This document shows, one piece after another, positions 9,861-20,691 of a DNA stretch of 64,000 bases; within the stretch, counting starts at the first letter, position 1, and each line of letters starts with the position of its first letter. The translations under genes and the position numbers were made by a program. Source of the DNA: Lycorma delicatula (taxonomy: Eukaryota; Arthropoda; Insecta; Hemiptera; Fulgoridae); NCBI RefSeq assembly GCF_047948215.1, contig NC_134455.1, positions 152,812,575 to 152,876,574 on the forward strand. The letters are read 5' to 3'. A model generated the notes under the pieces. The model was given only the letters and a program-made list of their open reading frames with translations, made no database searches and was not told the origin of the DNA.

Positions 9861-10276
9861 GTGTTAGAACAAATAATAAACAATAAATGGTATGTAGTAA
9901 AAGACCTTGACGGTTACGATTGTCCTCCTATCGATTTATTCAGTTCTTCAATAAATGAAGTGCCCTCTTTCGCTGAAAAAAATAATTGCGCTATAAAAAA
10001 GCTATATGGTTACACATGTGGTGAAGTTAGCAAAGTAAATTTTAATATATGTTGGAAGCGGTGGGAAATGCTATCGAAAAAGCGAAAGAGTGTTATTTAA
10101 ACCGTCCCGGACGTAACGTTCTCCGTCACCTTCCTAAGCAGTTTATTATCGACCATTACGGAAAGCATGTTCCGCTTAAAGTTTATGAAGATCTACCCAA
10201 CTACATGCAGCAAGATCCAGACATCAAGATTCTTCAAATATTTCCTGAAGATGAAAACGACTGGAGTAAAGAATAA
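9861..10276 (+). pseudogene. Hypothetical late proteins of element 1
   Basis: ORF 9861-10100 (79 codons, GTG-initiated; 3-nt-phased sequence upstream reads YVKSKEKKK) contains WYVVKDLDGYDCPPIDLF and a Cys pair region CAIKKLYGYTC. It resembles the C-terminal part of an uncharacterised protein often seen beside Polinton genes in insects, but I cannot name it. ORF 10049-10276 (75 aa) overlaps it in a different frame and contains LPKQFIIDHYGKHVPLKVYE and a DPDIKILQIFPEDEND tail. The relation between the two is unclear; they may be parts of one protein after a shift or two overlapping genes. AATAAA signals follow from about 10275. Confidence 0.4.
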
Positions 10277-10441
10277 TAAATTTTAATTTAAAATAAAAAT
10301 GTATTTAGAGTTTAACGTCAAATAAAATATGTATTTGTATTTTGTTTATTAAAGAACAATAAATAACTTTTAAAAAGAAATAGTCGTTTTTATTTTAGGT
10401 TTAATTATCCCTTCTCCTCTAAGCAATAAGATTGTGGAACG

Positions 10442-10488
10442 TATTTAAATGAAAGGTACCATTTGTAACGTTTAGTCTTTAAATCAGT
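10442..10488 (+). promoter_or_regulatory. Candidate core promoter of the metalloproteinase ORF
   Basis: A TATTTAA box at 10442 and an arthropod-type initiator TCAGT at 10484 lie immediately before the ATG at 10497. The spacing (about 42 bp) is longer than the usual 30 bp, so this remains tentative. Confidence 0.3.
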
Positions 10489-10496
10489 GCAGTAAG

Positions 10497-11385
10497 ATGA
10501 ACATCATACACTTCATAACGTTCTTCGTTGCAACAATTTTTGTAAATGTAGATGAATTTGATTCTAATAAATTTCTATTAGACTATGGGTATTTCAAAGG
10601 AGACAATGCTAGCCTAACTGATGAAAAAGCAGTAAAATATGAGGTAAGACTGTTTCAAGAATCTTTCCGTCTTCCGGTTAATGGGGAGTTAAATAGTAAG
10701 ACCATCTCTTTCATGCGTGAGCCTCGATGCGATGTACCAGATATATTACCGTATACAGTTTCAAGAATCGTATGGAGAAAACCAGAACTGAAATGGCACT
10801 ATCAACGAGCAGCGGCTGAAAAGTTGAAGTTGGCTAACATAACTTTTGACGAGTGGGCAAAGCACACATCGCTAAGTTTCAAAAATGATTATTACGGATA
10901 TGATATCCTTATTTATGACAAATATGGTATCCACACATGTGCCAAAAACGATAAAGTTCGATGCTCAAGCAGATTTGACAGAACTGGAGGTGTTTTGAGG
11001 CACGCGTTTTCTCCTAACACTGCCACACCCATAGAGATTCACATTGATGAAGAGGAGAATTGGAATTTTGATCCCGAAGGCAGAAGAAAAATACAAAACC
11101 AGCCCTCTGAGCACGTTGATGCATGAGATTGGTCACATCTTGGGTGTACGCCACTCTTTCAATAAGGATGCTCTTATGTACCCTTTACTAAACAAACGTT
11201 CAAATTTAAGCAAAGACGATATATTAGCCATTCAATCGCTTTATGGTAGTAAAACGATGACAACTACTGCTAAGGCTGTTCAAACGACTAAAACTACTAC
11301 TGTTCTAGACACTTCAGAGGTTACTACCGATGTGTGCGCAATAAAAGAAGATGACAAGAATAAAATCATCGTTTGGCCTGCCTAA
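10497..11385 (+). pseudogene. Matrix metalloproteinase, intronless, one frameshift
   Basis: The first ORF (10497-11126) starts with a signal peptide (MNIIHFITFFVATIFVNV), then a peptidoglycan-binding-like propeptide ending in the cysteine switch PRCDVPD (usually PRCGVPD), then the catalytic domain up to IHIDEEENWNFD. A frame change near 11090 moves to the ORF ending 11385, which holds the zinc site HEIGHILGVRH and the Met-turn region ALMYPL. A Thr-rich linker follows (TTTAKAVQTTKTTT). No hemopexin domain is present; an antisense LINE fragment begins at the end of the ORF. The propeptide and catalytic domain show no introns, unlike typical animal MMP genes. With its place directly after capsid genes, this suggests cargo captured by element 1 or a retrocopy. 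The enzyme would cleave extracellular matrix or basement membrane. Confidence 0.85.
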
Positions 11386-12125
11386 GAATTTTCTGTGTAA
11401 GTTTTCTTTGCTCGATTAGTTCTTGAAAGGATTTTTCAGACCTCACTCCTTGATGTCTCACCCAAGCTTTGTGTCTAGCAATAACTGCACGGTTACATTC
11501 TTCGGTCCACCACTGATGTTTTAATTTGAGGTTTGGTGGAGTTATGTTTTCCGCTATTTGTTGTAATTTCTCGATGGTTTGTTTAAGCTCTAATGTGTTG
11601 TCTACGTTTGCCGTTTTTTGCATGTAACCTTCGTTGGCTATTAATTTTCTCGGGTCAAATATGCTTTTATTTTGTGTCATTTTCTGCCTTTTGAGCGGTT
11701 TGAAATTTATTTTAATTTTGACTATTTTATGGTCCGAACCAGAATCTATCCATCTAAGTACCTTAACGTTCTGGATTTCTCTATGGACATTTTTGTCCAT
11801 GCAAACATGATCTATTCGAAACTCTCCGATCCTCTGATTGGGGCTTGCCCAGGTTTTAAGCTTATTGGGCCTCCTTTTGAAACATGTGGATTTGGATACC
11901 ATTCCGTGTATTTTGCCTAGTTCAACTAGTCGAATTCCGTTTTTGTTGGTTTTGTTGTGCGCTGGCCATTTCCCCAATAATATCTCGGTATTTTTTTCCT
12001 AACCCAGTTGGGCATTATAATCCCCTATTAAGATCTTAGTGTGCTTTGAGTTGATTTCTGCCACTGTTCAGTCCAGAATTTCCCAGAATTCATCTGCTAT
12101 TTCACTATTTGCCTTATTTTTATGT
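11366..12125 (-). pseudogene. LINE endonuclease fragment (EEP domain to start of RT linker)
   Basis: On the minus strand, sequence from about 12125 reads an endonuclease/exonuclease/phosphatase domain. Near 12050 is ILIGDYNAQLG. The open stretch 11977-11366 (203 aa) then has GKWPAHNKTNKNGIRLVELG, RIDHVCMDKNV and the catalytic-type SGSDHKIVKIKI. It continues into the linker WWTEECNRAVIARHKAW that precedes reverse transcriptase. This pattern is that of non-LTR retrotransposons, RTE- or CR1-like. The RT itself is absent: the fragment ends where the metalloproteinase gene begins, so it is both 5'- and 3'-incomplete. Confidence 0.8.
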
Positions 12126-13065
12126 AGTAATTAATTATTATTCTCTAATCTTTTTTTCTTTTGCAACTAATTCTATATAAAAAAAGTTGGGGACCCTTTT
12201 GGTGGAACTTTATCACAGCTGTGCAAAAAATGTCATACTTTTTGTCAATATTTATATAATTTATTTAACTTTTGTATATTGTATTTACAAAATAGCAAAA
12301 ATTACTGCTTTTATTATAAATTATTATTATTATTAAAATAAAGAATGTTACACAATTTTTTCTTTTCCTTTTTTTAATGTGCAATCACACTTGTACTATT
12401 ACCTCTTTAGTGTTTCTGACGCAGAGGTTATGGTGCAGCCACATCAAGTAAGAAGCATAGAATTTCTCTCATACTTCATCTGTCTAGAAAAATTAAGACA
12501 TTTTTTTAACATATACATATTTAATGACATGTACAAATAATAAAGTTTTAAATAAAGTTATCACAGATTTTGATATTGAATATTTGCTTTTTTTTATGGA
12601 TTTTGCAACAATCTTCTCTTTTGGTTTTATGTTGGAGATACAGTAAACTGTCTTCTTCAAATTTTTCTGTAGAATTCATGCCAATAATTTTTCTGAATAA
12701 TTTGTGTCCATGAAGTTCTAATAAAACATTATTTGACTTTAAAACAGAAGTAAGGACAAAATATTCTTTGACTGTAACCTTTATAACAGAATGATTTAAA
12801 ATCTCTAGTTATGTGAATTTTTCTCATTAGTTTGATGAGAAAAATATGCCTACAAAGTAATGTAGAAACAGATTACAGTGGAACCTCTGTTAACCAAAAG
12901 AAAGGAGGCTAAAACGGATAATCAAAATTTTGAGTAAAAACTAAATTTCATTTTTTAACTTTTATTAAACTGTAAACAGTTTAATTCTTATTAAAATATC
13001 ATTTTTTACCCAAGTTTTATAAATTTTTCTCGAAAAAAATCATCTATTTTCTGTTTTTTATTACA
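12126..13065. other. AT-rich non-coding DNA
   Basis: No supported gene, exon or repeat boundary was seen. Confidence 0.5.
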
Positions 13066-13460
13066 TCCATCCTGACCCCATAGGGGAAAACACCCGCCAT
13101 GTGACGGTTACGGTCGCCATGCCGCCCCCTGCGTTCCTAGCCCTGATGGGCTTTACTGGAGGTCGTCTTCAAAACCTCGGAAAAAGGCATCTCTCAGCCT
13201 TGACCTTGCTTCAGTCAGGATGCCACCAATGCGAATGCCACATGTGACATTCCCATCGGTCCCGAAGGAACTGACCTACTACCCGAGAGTATATAAGGTG
13301 AGTTCAACACGCGACAGTAAACTATACTAAAAACAAAACGTTGAACAAAACATAAAACAAAAACAAATCACAAAGGCATAAAACAGGGAAATATCAAAAC
13401 AAACAACAATAAGGAAACCCAGGCAAAACGCTAGATCCCCTCCGCAATCCTCTTCTTTGC
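13066..13460. repeat. GC-rich repeat-like island, probable LINE 3' region (minus strand)
   Basis: The base composition changes abruptly to GC-rich between about 13070 and 13320 (CACCCGCCATGTGACGG, then CCGAAGGAACTGACC). A run of AAACAAAAC-type A/C-rich sequence follows to about 13460. Read on the minus strand, it ends in TAATAAAAAACAG next to AT-rich DNA. This looks like the untranslated end of a non-LTR retrotransposon, comparable in style to the R1-like element at 20692-21805, but no coding motif identifies it. Confidence 0.35.
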
Positions 13461-13618
13461 CAAATAAACAAGAAAAAAGAAAACTACGAAACATTCATTT
13501 TTAAATACAAAGCATCATTTCAAAAAGATGTGTAATCTCTCAAATACTGTTGATTAATTCAAAAAATCTCTAAACAAATTAAGTATCTTAAGTTCTCACC
13601 CAATTAAAAAAAATTTAA

Positions 13619-13667
13619 CTTTGAAACTGTTTTCATTTAAACTGTTTAAATGAAAACAGTTTCAAAG
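13619..13667. repeat. Perfect 49-bp palindrome (24-bp arms)
   Basis: CTTTGAAACTGTTTTCATTT... at 13619-13642 is exactly reverse-complementary to 13644-13667, separated by a single T. It can form a cruciform or, if transcribed, a very stable hairpin. No flanking duplication was recognised. Confidence 0.9.
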
Positions 13668-13695
13668 AATTAACTCTTTTCTTTCAAAGAAATTC

Positions 13696-13946
13696 AAATT
13701 GTAATTTTAATCGATATATATATATATATACGTATATATCGATATTATATATATTATATATCGATATATATATATATATATATATATTCAAAGAAATTAC
13801 TACAATTTTTGTAAAAAGAAATTTAAAAAAAAATATTTTTCTTATGAACTTAATTTTTCCAATCAAATCAAATTTGCATCTCTTTAGAAACATCTCTTCT
13901 AAAAAGATTTTTATTTGTTATATATTATCGATTAAAATTACAATTT
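13696..13946. repeat. Foldback element with 19-bp TIRs and (TA)n interior
   Basis: AAATTGTAATTTTAATCGA at 13696-13714 is the exact reverse complement of 13928-13946. Between them lie (TA)n tracts at 13713-13790 interrupted by CG-containing ATCGAT steps. The 251-bp unit resembles a MITE. The minus-strand ORF here is only the translation of the (TA)n tract and is not a gene. Confidence 0.6.
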
Positions 13947-14658
13947 TTAATAAATAAAAAAATAAATAAACAAAATAAATGATTTGATACATTTTTCATC
14001 GAGATTAATCTAAATAATTTTCATGTTATTATAAATTTAAAAAAGATATTTCCAAACAAACAACATTTTTTCGTTGAAAAACAATCCATTTAACATATTT
14101 TTTGTGTCATAAAATTTAGAAAATGTTTTAAAAAAATTAAAATGTTTCCTGAAAAAAATAAAAATTTCATTCTACAAAACCTTCGTTTTTAAGTGTAAAG
14201 CACTTTTTAATGGGAATTTTAAAAAGATTGATTTTATATACAGCAATTTCCCTTGAAAAATCTACATTTCTGTAGAAACAGCATTTTGAAATGATCCTTT
14301 GTTTTTTGAGATATTTTTGATGAAAATTATAACTTTTAGTTTGGGATAAAATTTATTGTTTTTATTAGAAAAAATTTTAAAAAAAATTAAGCCCTTCATA
14401 CAATTCATAAAATAAATTTGTTGTAACAGAAACCCAAAAAAAATTTCTTTCTTTAAGAAAGATTTTTTAAAACATCTCTTTTAAAACATTTGACTTATAT
14501 AACATGTACATCAATTAAATTTAGAATTGATTAAAATCTATCTTAAATTAGAATTTGAGTTGGTTGTTAAAAATGTATTACCTAAAAAATAGATAACTTA
14601 CATATTAGTGGGTAGTAATTTAAGTAATGAAAATAAAAAAAAATAACAGTACACTTAC
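13947..14658. other. AT-rich non-coding DNA
   Basis: No gene or distinct repeat was seen. Confidence 0.5.
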
Positions 14659-14954
14659 AACATCCACCTTTTTGCACACTGCCCCATTATCCATCTTCCT
14701 CCATTTGGACAAAGTTGTGTTTCTGGAAGAACTTCTTTGTTTCTATTTGGAAACCAAAATAAACTCACTCCTGTTACTGGTATTTTCCCAGTGTGTTCAA
14801 AGTGATTAATAGCTGGCTTATTATTATAATTTTCAGTACCAGCTTTATTAATCATGAGTATTGGTTCTACAATGTAACAATGTATATAAATAAAATTTAT
14901 AAATAATATTATGAAACAAACAAAAAATTTTACCGCTGTGGAATCTTGCATCAT
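14659..14954 (-). CDS. Candidate first exon of a small secreted Cys peptide
   Basis: The minus-strand frame from ATG 14954 encodes MMQDSTAVK followed by a strong hydrophobic core (FFVCFIILFINFIYIHC), as expected for a signal peptide. A polar segment then ends QLCPNGGRWIMGQCAKRW. The CPxGxRxxxGxC layout recalls small secreted peptides common in insects. At 14658 a good donor (GTAAGT) follows; without splicing the frame stops two codons later (TAA at 14655). The exon would be 296 nt and end in phase 2. No downstream exon was identified, and the family is not named. It could be complete as an unspliced 99-aa peptide. Confidence 0.45.
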
Positions 14955-15695
14955 TATTTAGTTATTAAAATTGCCACTTAATATTAAACTGATTTATATT
15001 GATTTAGCGTTAAAAACATTCATTGGTTAATGAAATATTTTGCTCTAGTATTTAATTTAGTTGGATACTTGCCAACATCAGTTGTTTTGTTAATGATCAT
15101 TTGTTTTTATCTGCAATGATAATAAGTTTATTAAATAAACAATAGATGAACTTTATAAAAATAACAATTTTTTTCAATATGATTGTATATTTAAGCTTAA
15201 CAAGATATTTAATGTATTATATTGTACATTATAAGTCCCACATTATACAATTATATTGTATTCTGTGTATCGGATAATTAAATTTATCTCTGTTTCTTAT
15301 ATCATAGTTGTTATGGTCTACAAAATAATTTTTAATCACTACCATTATGAATAAATATTATAGATTTGATAACTAAGAAGGACCATCTCATAAAAAGTAA
15401 TTTTTTAAGACTGTTTCGGTAAGGGGCCTCCCCATCCAATCTAATTTTTTTTGTTCTAAAAATATTTTCCAACCGTTACACTAACAGTTAAAATAAAAAA
15501 AGTTTAAAAGTAACCTAGTAAAAGGATTTTAATGTGTTTAGATCAACAACACATGCAAGAACTCTTATTTGAAGATATTTAAAGTTTAGATTACAAAATT
15601 TTAATAAAATTGTTATACTTAAAACTAGAATTTATTTATTGCAATAGTTACCTAGGAATGATTCTGAAGTATAGGAATGTATGATAAGAGGAATA

Positions 15696-15730
<35 letters not shown>

Positions 15731-17380
15731 CATTTTTACTATGTATTATATATATAGTACATATGTTATGTTGTATACACTGTATACAATTATACATAAA
15801 AAACAGGCCCAAAGAAAGAGTACTAAGAGAAGCCCAAACTCAATAAAAATATTTTATATGAGATTTAATTTTATAGTTGGGAAATGTATAAGGTTCTCTC
15901 CAATGATGAATAGATGAAAAAAAATCAGGAATCACAAATCCCACATGTCATTGCAGTCTACTCTCATGCCCTGCTCTGGATGTGGGCATAACCTTCTATT
16001 AATATAATTATAATTACAGTATCCCTCAGTTATTTGTAATAACTTCAGGACTATTACAGAGATAACAAGGTAGGTAATAGTTTTTAATAATGTTTTTTCA
16101 TACAGCTGTAATTAAACATTTGATTTTGTTTAATAATTTTGTAAAATACAAGCATTTTAATTTTGACTGATAAAGTATTATGCGTAATATAAACTGAAGG
16201 TACTGTTTTTTAACTGAATATGATAAATAAATACCATGAACAAATTATGCAGTACATGCATTACCTGTATTGCACCTGCTTCTTATACAAAAATTGTATT
16301 TCTGGTGTTCAAGAAACTCATGAAAATTAATTATAATATTTTTCTATTTGGTTTGAGGTATATTGTTATGAAACCATAATTCACGGGACAGTGGAATCAT
16401 TTAGAATGGTCTATTGTTAGTTGATAACCATAATTATCATCGATTATAAAGGCTTTGTTGTGTAATTTTTACTGGTAATACGTAAATTAATAATATGAAT
16501 TTAATGTATATAGATCAGTAGCACAGAATCTAGAATCATTCCTAGGAAACCACTGCAGTTAATTTCTTCACTCAACTGTACCAGTTATAACCATTTGATT
16601 AGATTTTTTAAGTTCAATGTTAATAATTTTGGTTTTATCAAGATGAGTTATTTATGACTAACTATTATTTTTTAAATTTAGACAGAAATACTCAAATTTC
16701 ATGATACAAAGAAGATTTAGATTTTTACCCGATAACAGTTGGTATCATAACTGTAATGTAAGGGGTGCAACATAGAATCTCTCACTTTTCCAGTGCTTTG
16801 TAAAAGAAATCTTGTATATATTTTTTTTCTAATTACAATTCTATTTAACAAATAACTTCTGAACAAGTTATATTCAATCCCTAATATATTGTAATTAGAG
16901 ATGTTAATAAGTAGTTCAGCAAACTGTATCCTTGTAGCAAAATGAATATTTGTAAAAATTAATTTTTCCACTCTACTTTATTCTTTCTTTTACTCTACAT
17001 TTAGTGCTCTCATAGAGATCTCTGATTGTCAGAATGTGAATGTGAAAAATTAGATAAAAATAAAATAGTTAAAAAAGTAAAAATATAGAGGGGTATGCTT
17101 ACCAATTCAGTTACTGATATACTGATCTGTTGCTACTGCAATCCGCATTAGACTCTCATTATCTCTGATTTGATCAGAATAATTAAATTTCTGTTTATTT
17201 ATCTTTTAAATGTAGTTACCGTTAAATGTAAAGTAATTTTTATCTGTATTCAAAAAAGTGATGGTATTTGATTATTGCCCTTAACCTGACATCACCTACC
17301 ATTTATGTTAAACCTCTCATTACTCCTTATAATCCACTCCCCAAGAAGTCTTAACAATGGGTTCATCCTTATATAACATA
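14955..17380. other. AT-rich non-coding DNA with a (TA)n tract
   Basis: A (TA)n microsatellite lies at about 15702-15729. The open frames here are AT-driven and lack motifs or splice context. No gene is supported. Confidence 0.5.
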
Positions 17381-17800
17381 TGTCAGAAGTATTTTTTTTG
17401 CAACACAAGGAAGAACTAATTGTTTTCAATATTATAAATACCAATAAAAAAAAATTATTTAATAGGTATGCAGATGATATTTTTAGAATAAGTAAATTTA
17501 GAACTCAATTTAATTCTAAAAAAGTAGAATTTTTTTAAAAATATTGACACATTTATATAATGATAAAACTAAACAAGTTGAAAGAGCAGAAATTGTTTTC
17601 TAAAAAGAACAATTGTAATTTTGGATATGTAGAACAAAGTAAAAGAAAGATTGAAACTAAAAAAAATGAAGCATTTAGCAAATAAATATAGACTAGAGAA
17701 ATCTCCTTTTGCCCGGCATTGCCAGCAAACTAGTTACAAAATTAGTTTATTAGAAACAATAGTTTTAAGAAATGTATGCAATAAATAGATAGATAGTAGG
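17380..17800 (+). pseudogene. Penelope-like retroelement relic (RT end and GIY-YIG region)
   Basis: At 17464 the plus strand reads RYADDIFRISKF, resembling the catalytic RT box of Penelope-like elements. About 230 bp further, another frame reads HLANKYRLEKSPFARHCQQT and KISLLETIVL, resembling the H-x-SAVAEH-type segment and following strand of their GIY-YIG endonuclease. Stops and shifts separate them. The short distance indicates internal deletion. The assignment rests on two short motifs. Confidence 0.4.
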
Positions 17801-18949
17801 TTGTAGGAAAACTTAATTTATCAATAGATGCAGAAAATTCATTGTTTAACAAAAATATGGTACTGATATTTATAGCCTTCTGAATTTTAAATTTATTAAA
17901 CATTTTTTGTGAAAGTTTTCAACTGTAAGAACATGAAATGGTAATCCTTCCTTTAATTCTTCCACTTTAAATCATATCTTGCTGAAAAGATACAATTCTT
18001 GTTGACAATCATACTTTATTGATTAGTTTAAAGCTCATATATCATTCTTCTTGACATAAACTTGATCTATTCATCCTACAAAAGCGGTATATATTAAACT
18101 GTAATGGACTATCTGGATGGGAGGTTTCAAATGATGTTAATGTAACATGTAAAAATGTTCATTTCATAATGTCTTGTATGTATTATTTATTGTTAATTAT
18201 TATTTTTAATTATTTCATTACTTATTTTAGAGTATTTAAAATATAAATAAATACGTTTTCTTAAGCACCTACTGATGATGATGATTGTTTAACAATCAAA
18301 ATGTCCATCTATTAGATTATAAGTAAAATCTTTATTTACAGATTTTTAGTTTACATCTTTGTTCCAGTCTATTTCAGTAACCTGTTAGTATAGTTATTTA
18401 TTTGTATTTTGTATGTAATTATTATCCTGAATAAAAATAAACATGTTTGGTTTACATTATTACATATATGAATAAGAGATATATTTTAGAGTAAAATAAA
18501 AAAATAAATTAGTACCTGAATGTAATGCAACAAGAAATACATTTCAGAAAAATATAATATTAACAAAACGTAAGATATTTTCAGCACTATAGAGAAAAGG
18601 CTGAAGTAATATTAACTTTTCAGTTTTTCATCCATTTTTTTTGTTTTCTAACCAAATATTTATAAATTTCTTAGATTATCCCAGCTTTAGATATTACTAC
18701 TAGAAGGGGATTGTACATTTGGACTGTATAATAGAATCTATTTTGTTTCTGTATTCCTGTACACTCTGTTGGTTTTATTTGTCAATAAAATTTATTCAAG
18801 TTCTTTGTTTGTGGAGATCAAATTAATGTTATTAAGATAGTTTACAGTTATTTCATTTTCACCGGCATATTAAATACCACTTATATCTTATGTTATAGCC
18901 TTTGCGTCTAAATAAGAGCGCAAATATTTCTGTAATAGTTATAGAAACT
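17801..18949. other. AT-rich non-coding DNA
   Basis: Nothing supported. Confidence 0.5.
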
Positions 18950-19772
18950 GGAAGTTTCAAAAATGACACTGGAAACAGCATAACCATGATCAGGACAGCA
19001 AGTGTGACGAGCACATTATAAAAAAATCAGGAGTGAAGCAGTTCTTTACTAAAATAAATGTACTATTGTCCACCAAATCAAGTGCATTATAATGCAGTGA
19101 GATATTCATAATTGTGACTGGTGCAGATCGTGTCAAGCATGAAATCACTGATGTCCTTTAGATTAGATCACCTACAATAACATAAATTGAAAATGATCAT
19201 GGTCCAAGTGTTGTGAACCAACACAAGCCATATCAAAAGCTGAATTGCATCAAAAAAAGATCATGCTGTCAATTTGGTGGGATTACAAAGGCATTGTATA
19301 TTTTGAGCTGCTTCTCAGGAACCAAGTGATCAATTCAGATGCTTGCTGTCAACAACTAATGAAACTGGAGGAAAAGCAGTTGAAGAGAAATGACCACAAT
19401 TGGCAAAGGAATTATGTTCCACCAAGACAATGCAAGGCCTCACACATCTTTAACATGGAAAATTATTGGGAAGTGATGCCTCATCCCCATATAGCTTTGA
19501 TCTTGCACAATCAGATTACCATTTATTTCAAAGTTAGCATAACTCTTTGAATGTAAAACTTGCTCTAATCATGATGACTGGAAATTGTACTTGGTTAAGT
19601 TTTTTACGGATAAGGACCAGAAGTTCTATGAATCATGAAGTTGCCAGAAAGATGGCAAAAGGTTATTGGACAAACTGGTAAATATATTACTGATTAAAGT
19701 TCATTCTTTGTATAAAAAATATTGAGTTTTATTTCATACTACAAAACCGCTATAACTTTTTGGCCAACCCTA
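18950..19772 (+). pseudogene. mariner transposase relic with right-hand ITR
   Basis: The ORF 19245-19550 is mariner-like: HQKKIMLSIWWDYKGIVYFE (first part of the catalytic region), LLRNQVINSDACCQQL and a decayed HQDNARPH box (PPRQCKASH), so the second catalytic Asp is lost. The upstream half is recognisable only in pieces from about 18950. The right end, 19742-19772, reads inward on the minus strand as TAGGGTTGGCCAAAAAGTTA, a mariner-type terminal repeat. No matching left ITR was found, so the copy is truncated or badly mutated on the left. Confidence 0.75.
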
Positions 19773-20301
19773 TTGTTGAAACTTCAGCTACAAGTTTGGC
19801 TTTGTATACAGCTCCAGTAAGGAAACAGAATCCTTGGATGATTCTGTAGACACAGAGAACTTCTGAGACATCAAAGATGAAACCAAAGCAGCAGCTGACC
19901 TGGTCTCCATTGCACTCATAAAAGAAATAAAGTATAAAAAGGAAAGGGAAGATTAAACAACAAAAAATTAAATTACTGTAATATACATTTTCTTATTTTT
20001 AATCCCATCGAACGTTTTCCAAATTTATTTGGGTTAAAATTATTATTATTGGTTCAGAGATAATTATTTCCAAAGATTAATTTTCAACCTTTTTCTTAGT
20101 TTAGTTTTAATAATTGTAAAATAGATTCATAAAAGTTATCTGGAATAAGCTGTAGGGAAATGGAAAAAATAACTTACATAAATTATTTTCTTTAAAATTA
20201 ATGGTTTACCTCTATTTTTAGAACTAATTTTTCTTAGGAGTTTACTATTTCCGAGTGATAGTTATTTTATGTGGACCATTGTTTGTTGCTTTTTGTTTCA
20301 G
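19773..20301 (+). other. Intergenic; weak coding-like stretch at 19785-19955
   Basis: After an AG at about 19789 the plus strand has a polar frame (FGFVYSSSKETESLDDSVD, one stop, then ETKAAADLVSIALIKEIK). It looks coding in composition but is broken and unassigned. The rest is AT-rich. Confidence 0.25.
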
Positions 20302-20391
20302 GAGTCCCTTTACAACCTTTTGATGTTTTCTTTATCATTTGTATGCATCATATACAGAACTTTATGGAAGCTTCATGGGAATTCCGTCTGA
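20302..20391 (+). CDS. Candidate terminal exon of a host membrane protein
   Basis: A strong acceptor (TTTTTGTTTCAG, ending 20301) precedes a frame reading ESLYNLLMFSLSFVCIIYRT and ending KLHGNSV at a TGA. The hydrophobic stretch looks like a last transmembrane helix with a short basic tail. Two other frames after the acceptor are also open, one of them longer (to 20477), so the reading frame is not certain. No family is recognised and no upstream exon was located. Confidence 0.25.
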   Translation, partial: ESLYNLLMFSLSFVCIIYRTLWKLHGNSV

Positions 20392-20691
20392 GATTTCTTC
20401 AAAATTTAATATTTTTATCAGTAGAGTTTTTTATTTTTGTTATTCAGGCGATGTTACTCACCTCTATTAGCTCTTAGGAACGAAGTTATTTTCAAATAAA
20501 AATTATTGAATAATATTTTCATATTAATTTTGCTCAAAAATGATAACTCAAATTTTCAGCTGGCATCTCTATCTGTCACTTACAAGTAGGCCCTGCTTAT
20601 TATGAATTTTAGACTCTTAGCTTATCCACTTAAACATGTGAGAAGTGTAAATCTAAATAATTTTTACTTCCTTGCACGAAGTAAAGGAAGT

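Noticed and set aside
11672..11920. 82-codon plus-strand ORF
   Set aside because: Antisense shadow of the LINE endonuclease.
13684..13893. 69-codon minus-strand ORF
   Set aside because: It is a translation of the (TA)n foldback repeat (IYIYIYI).
15681..15917. 78-codon plus-strand ORF
   Set aside because: Starts in a (TA)n microsatellite; no motif or conserved composition.
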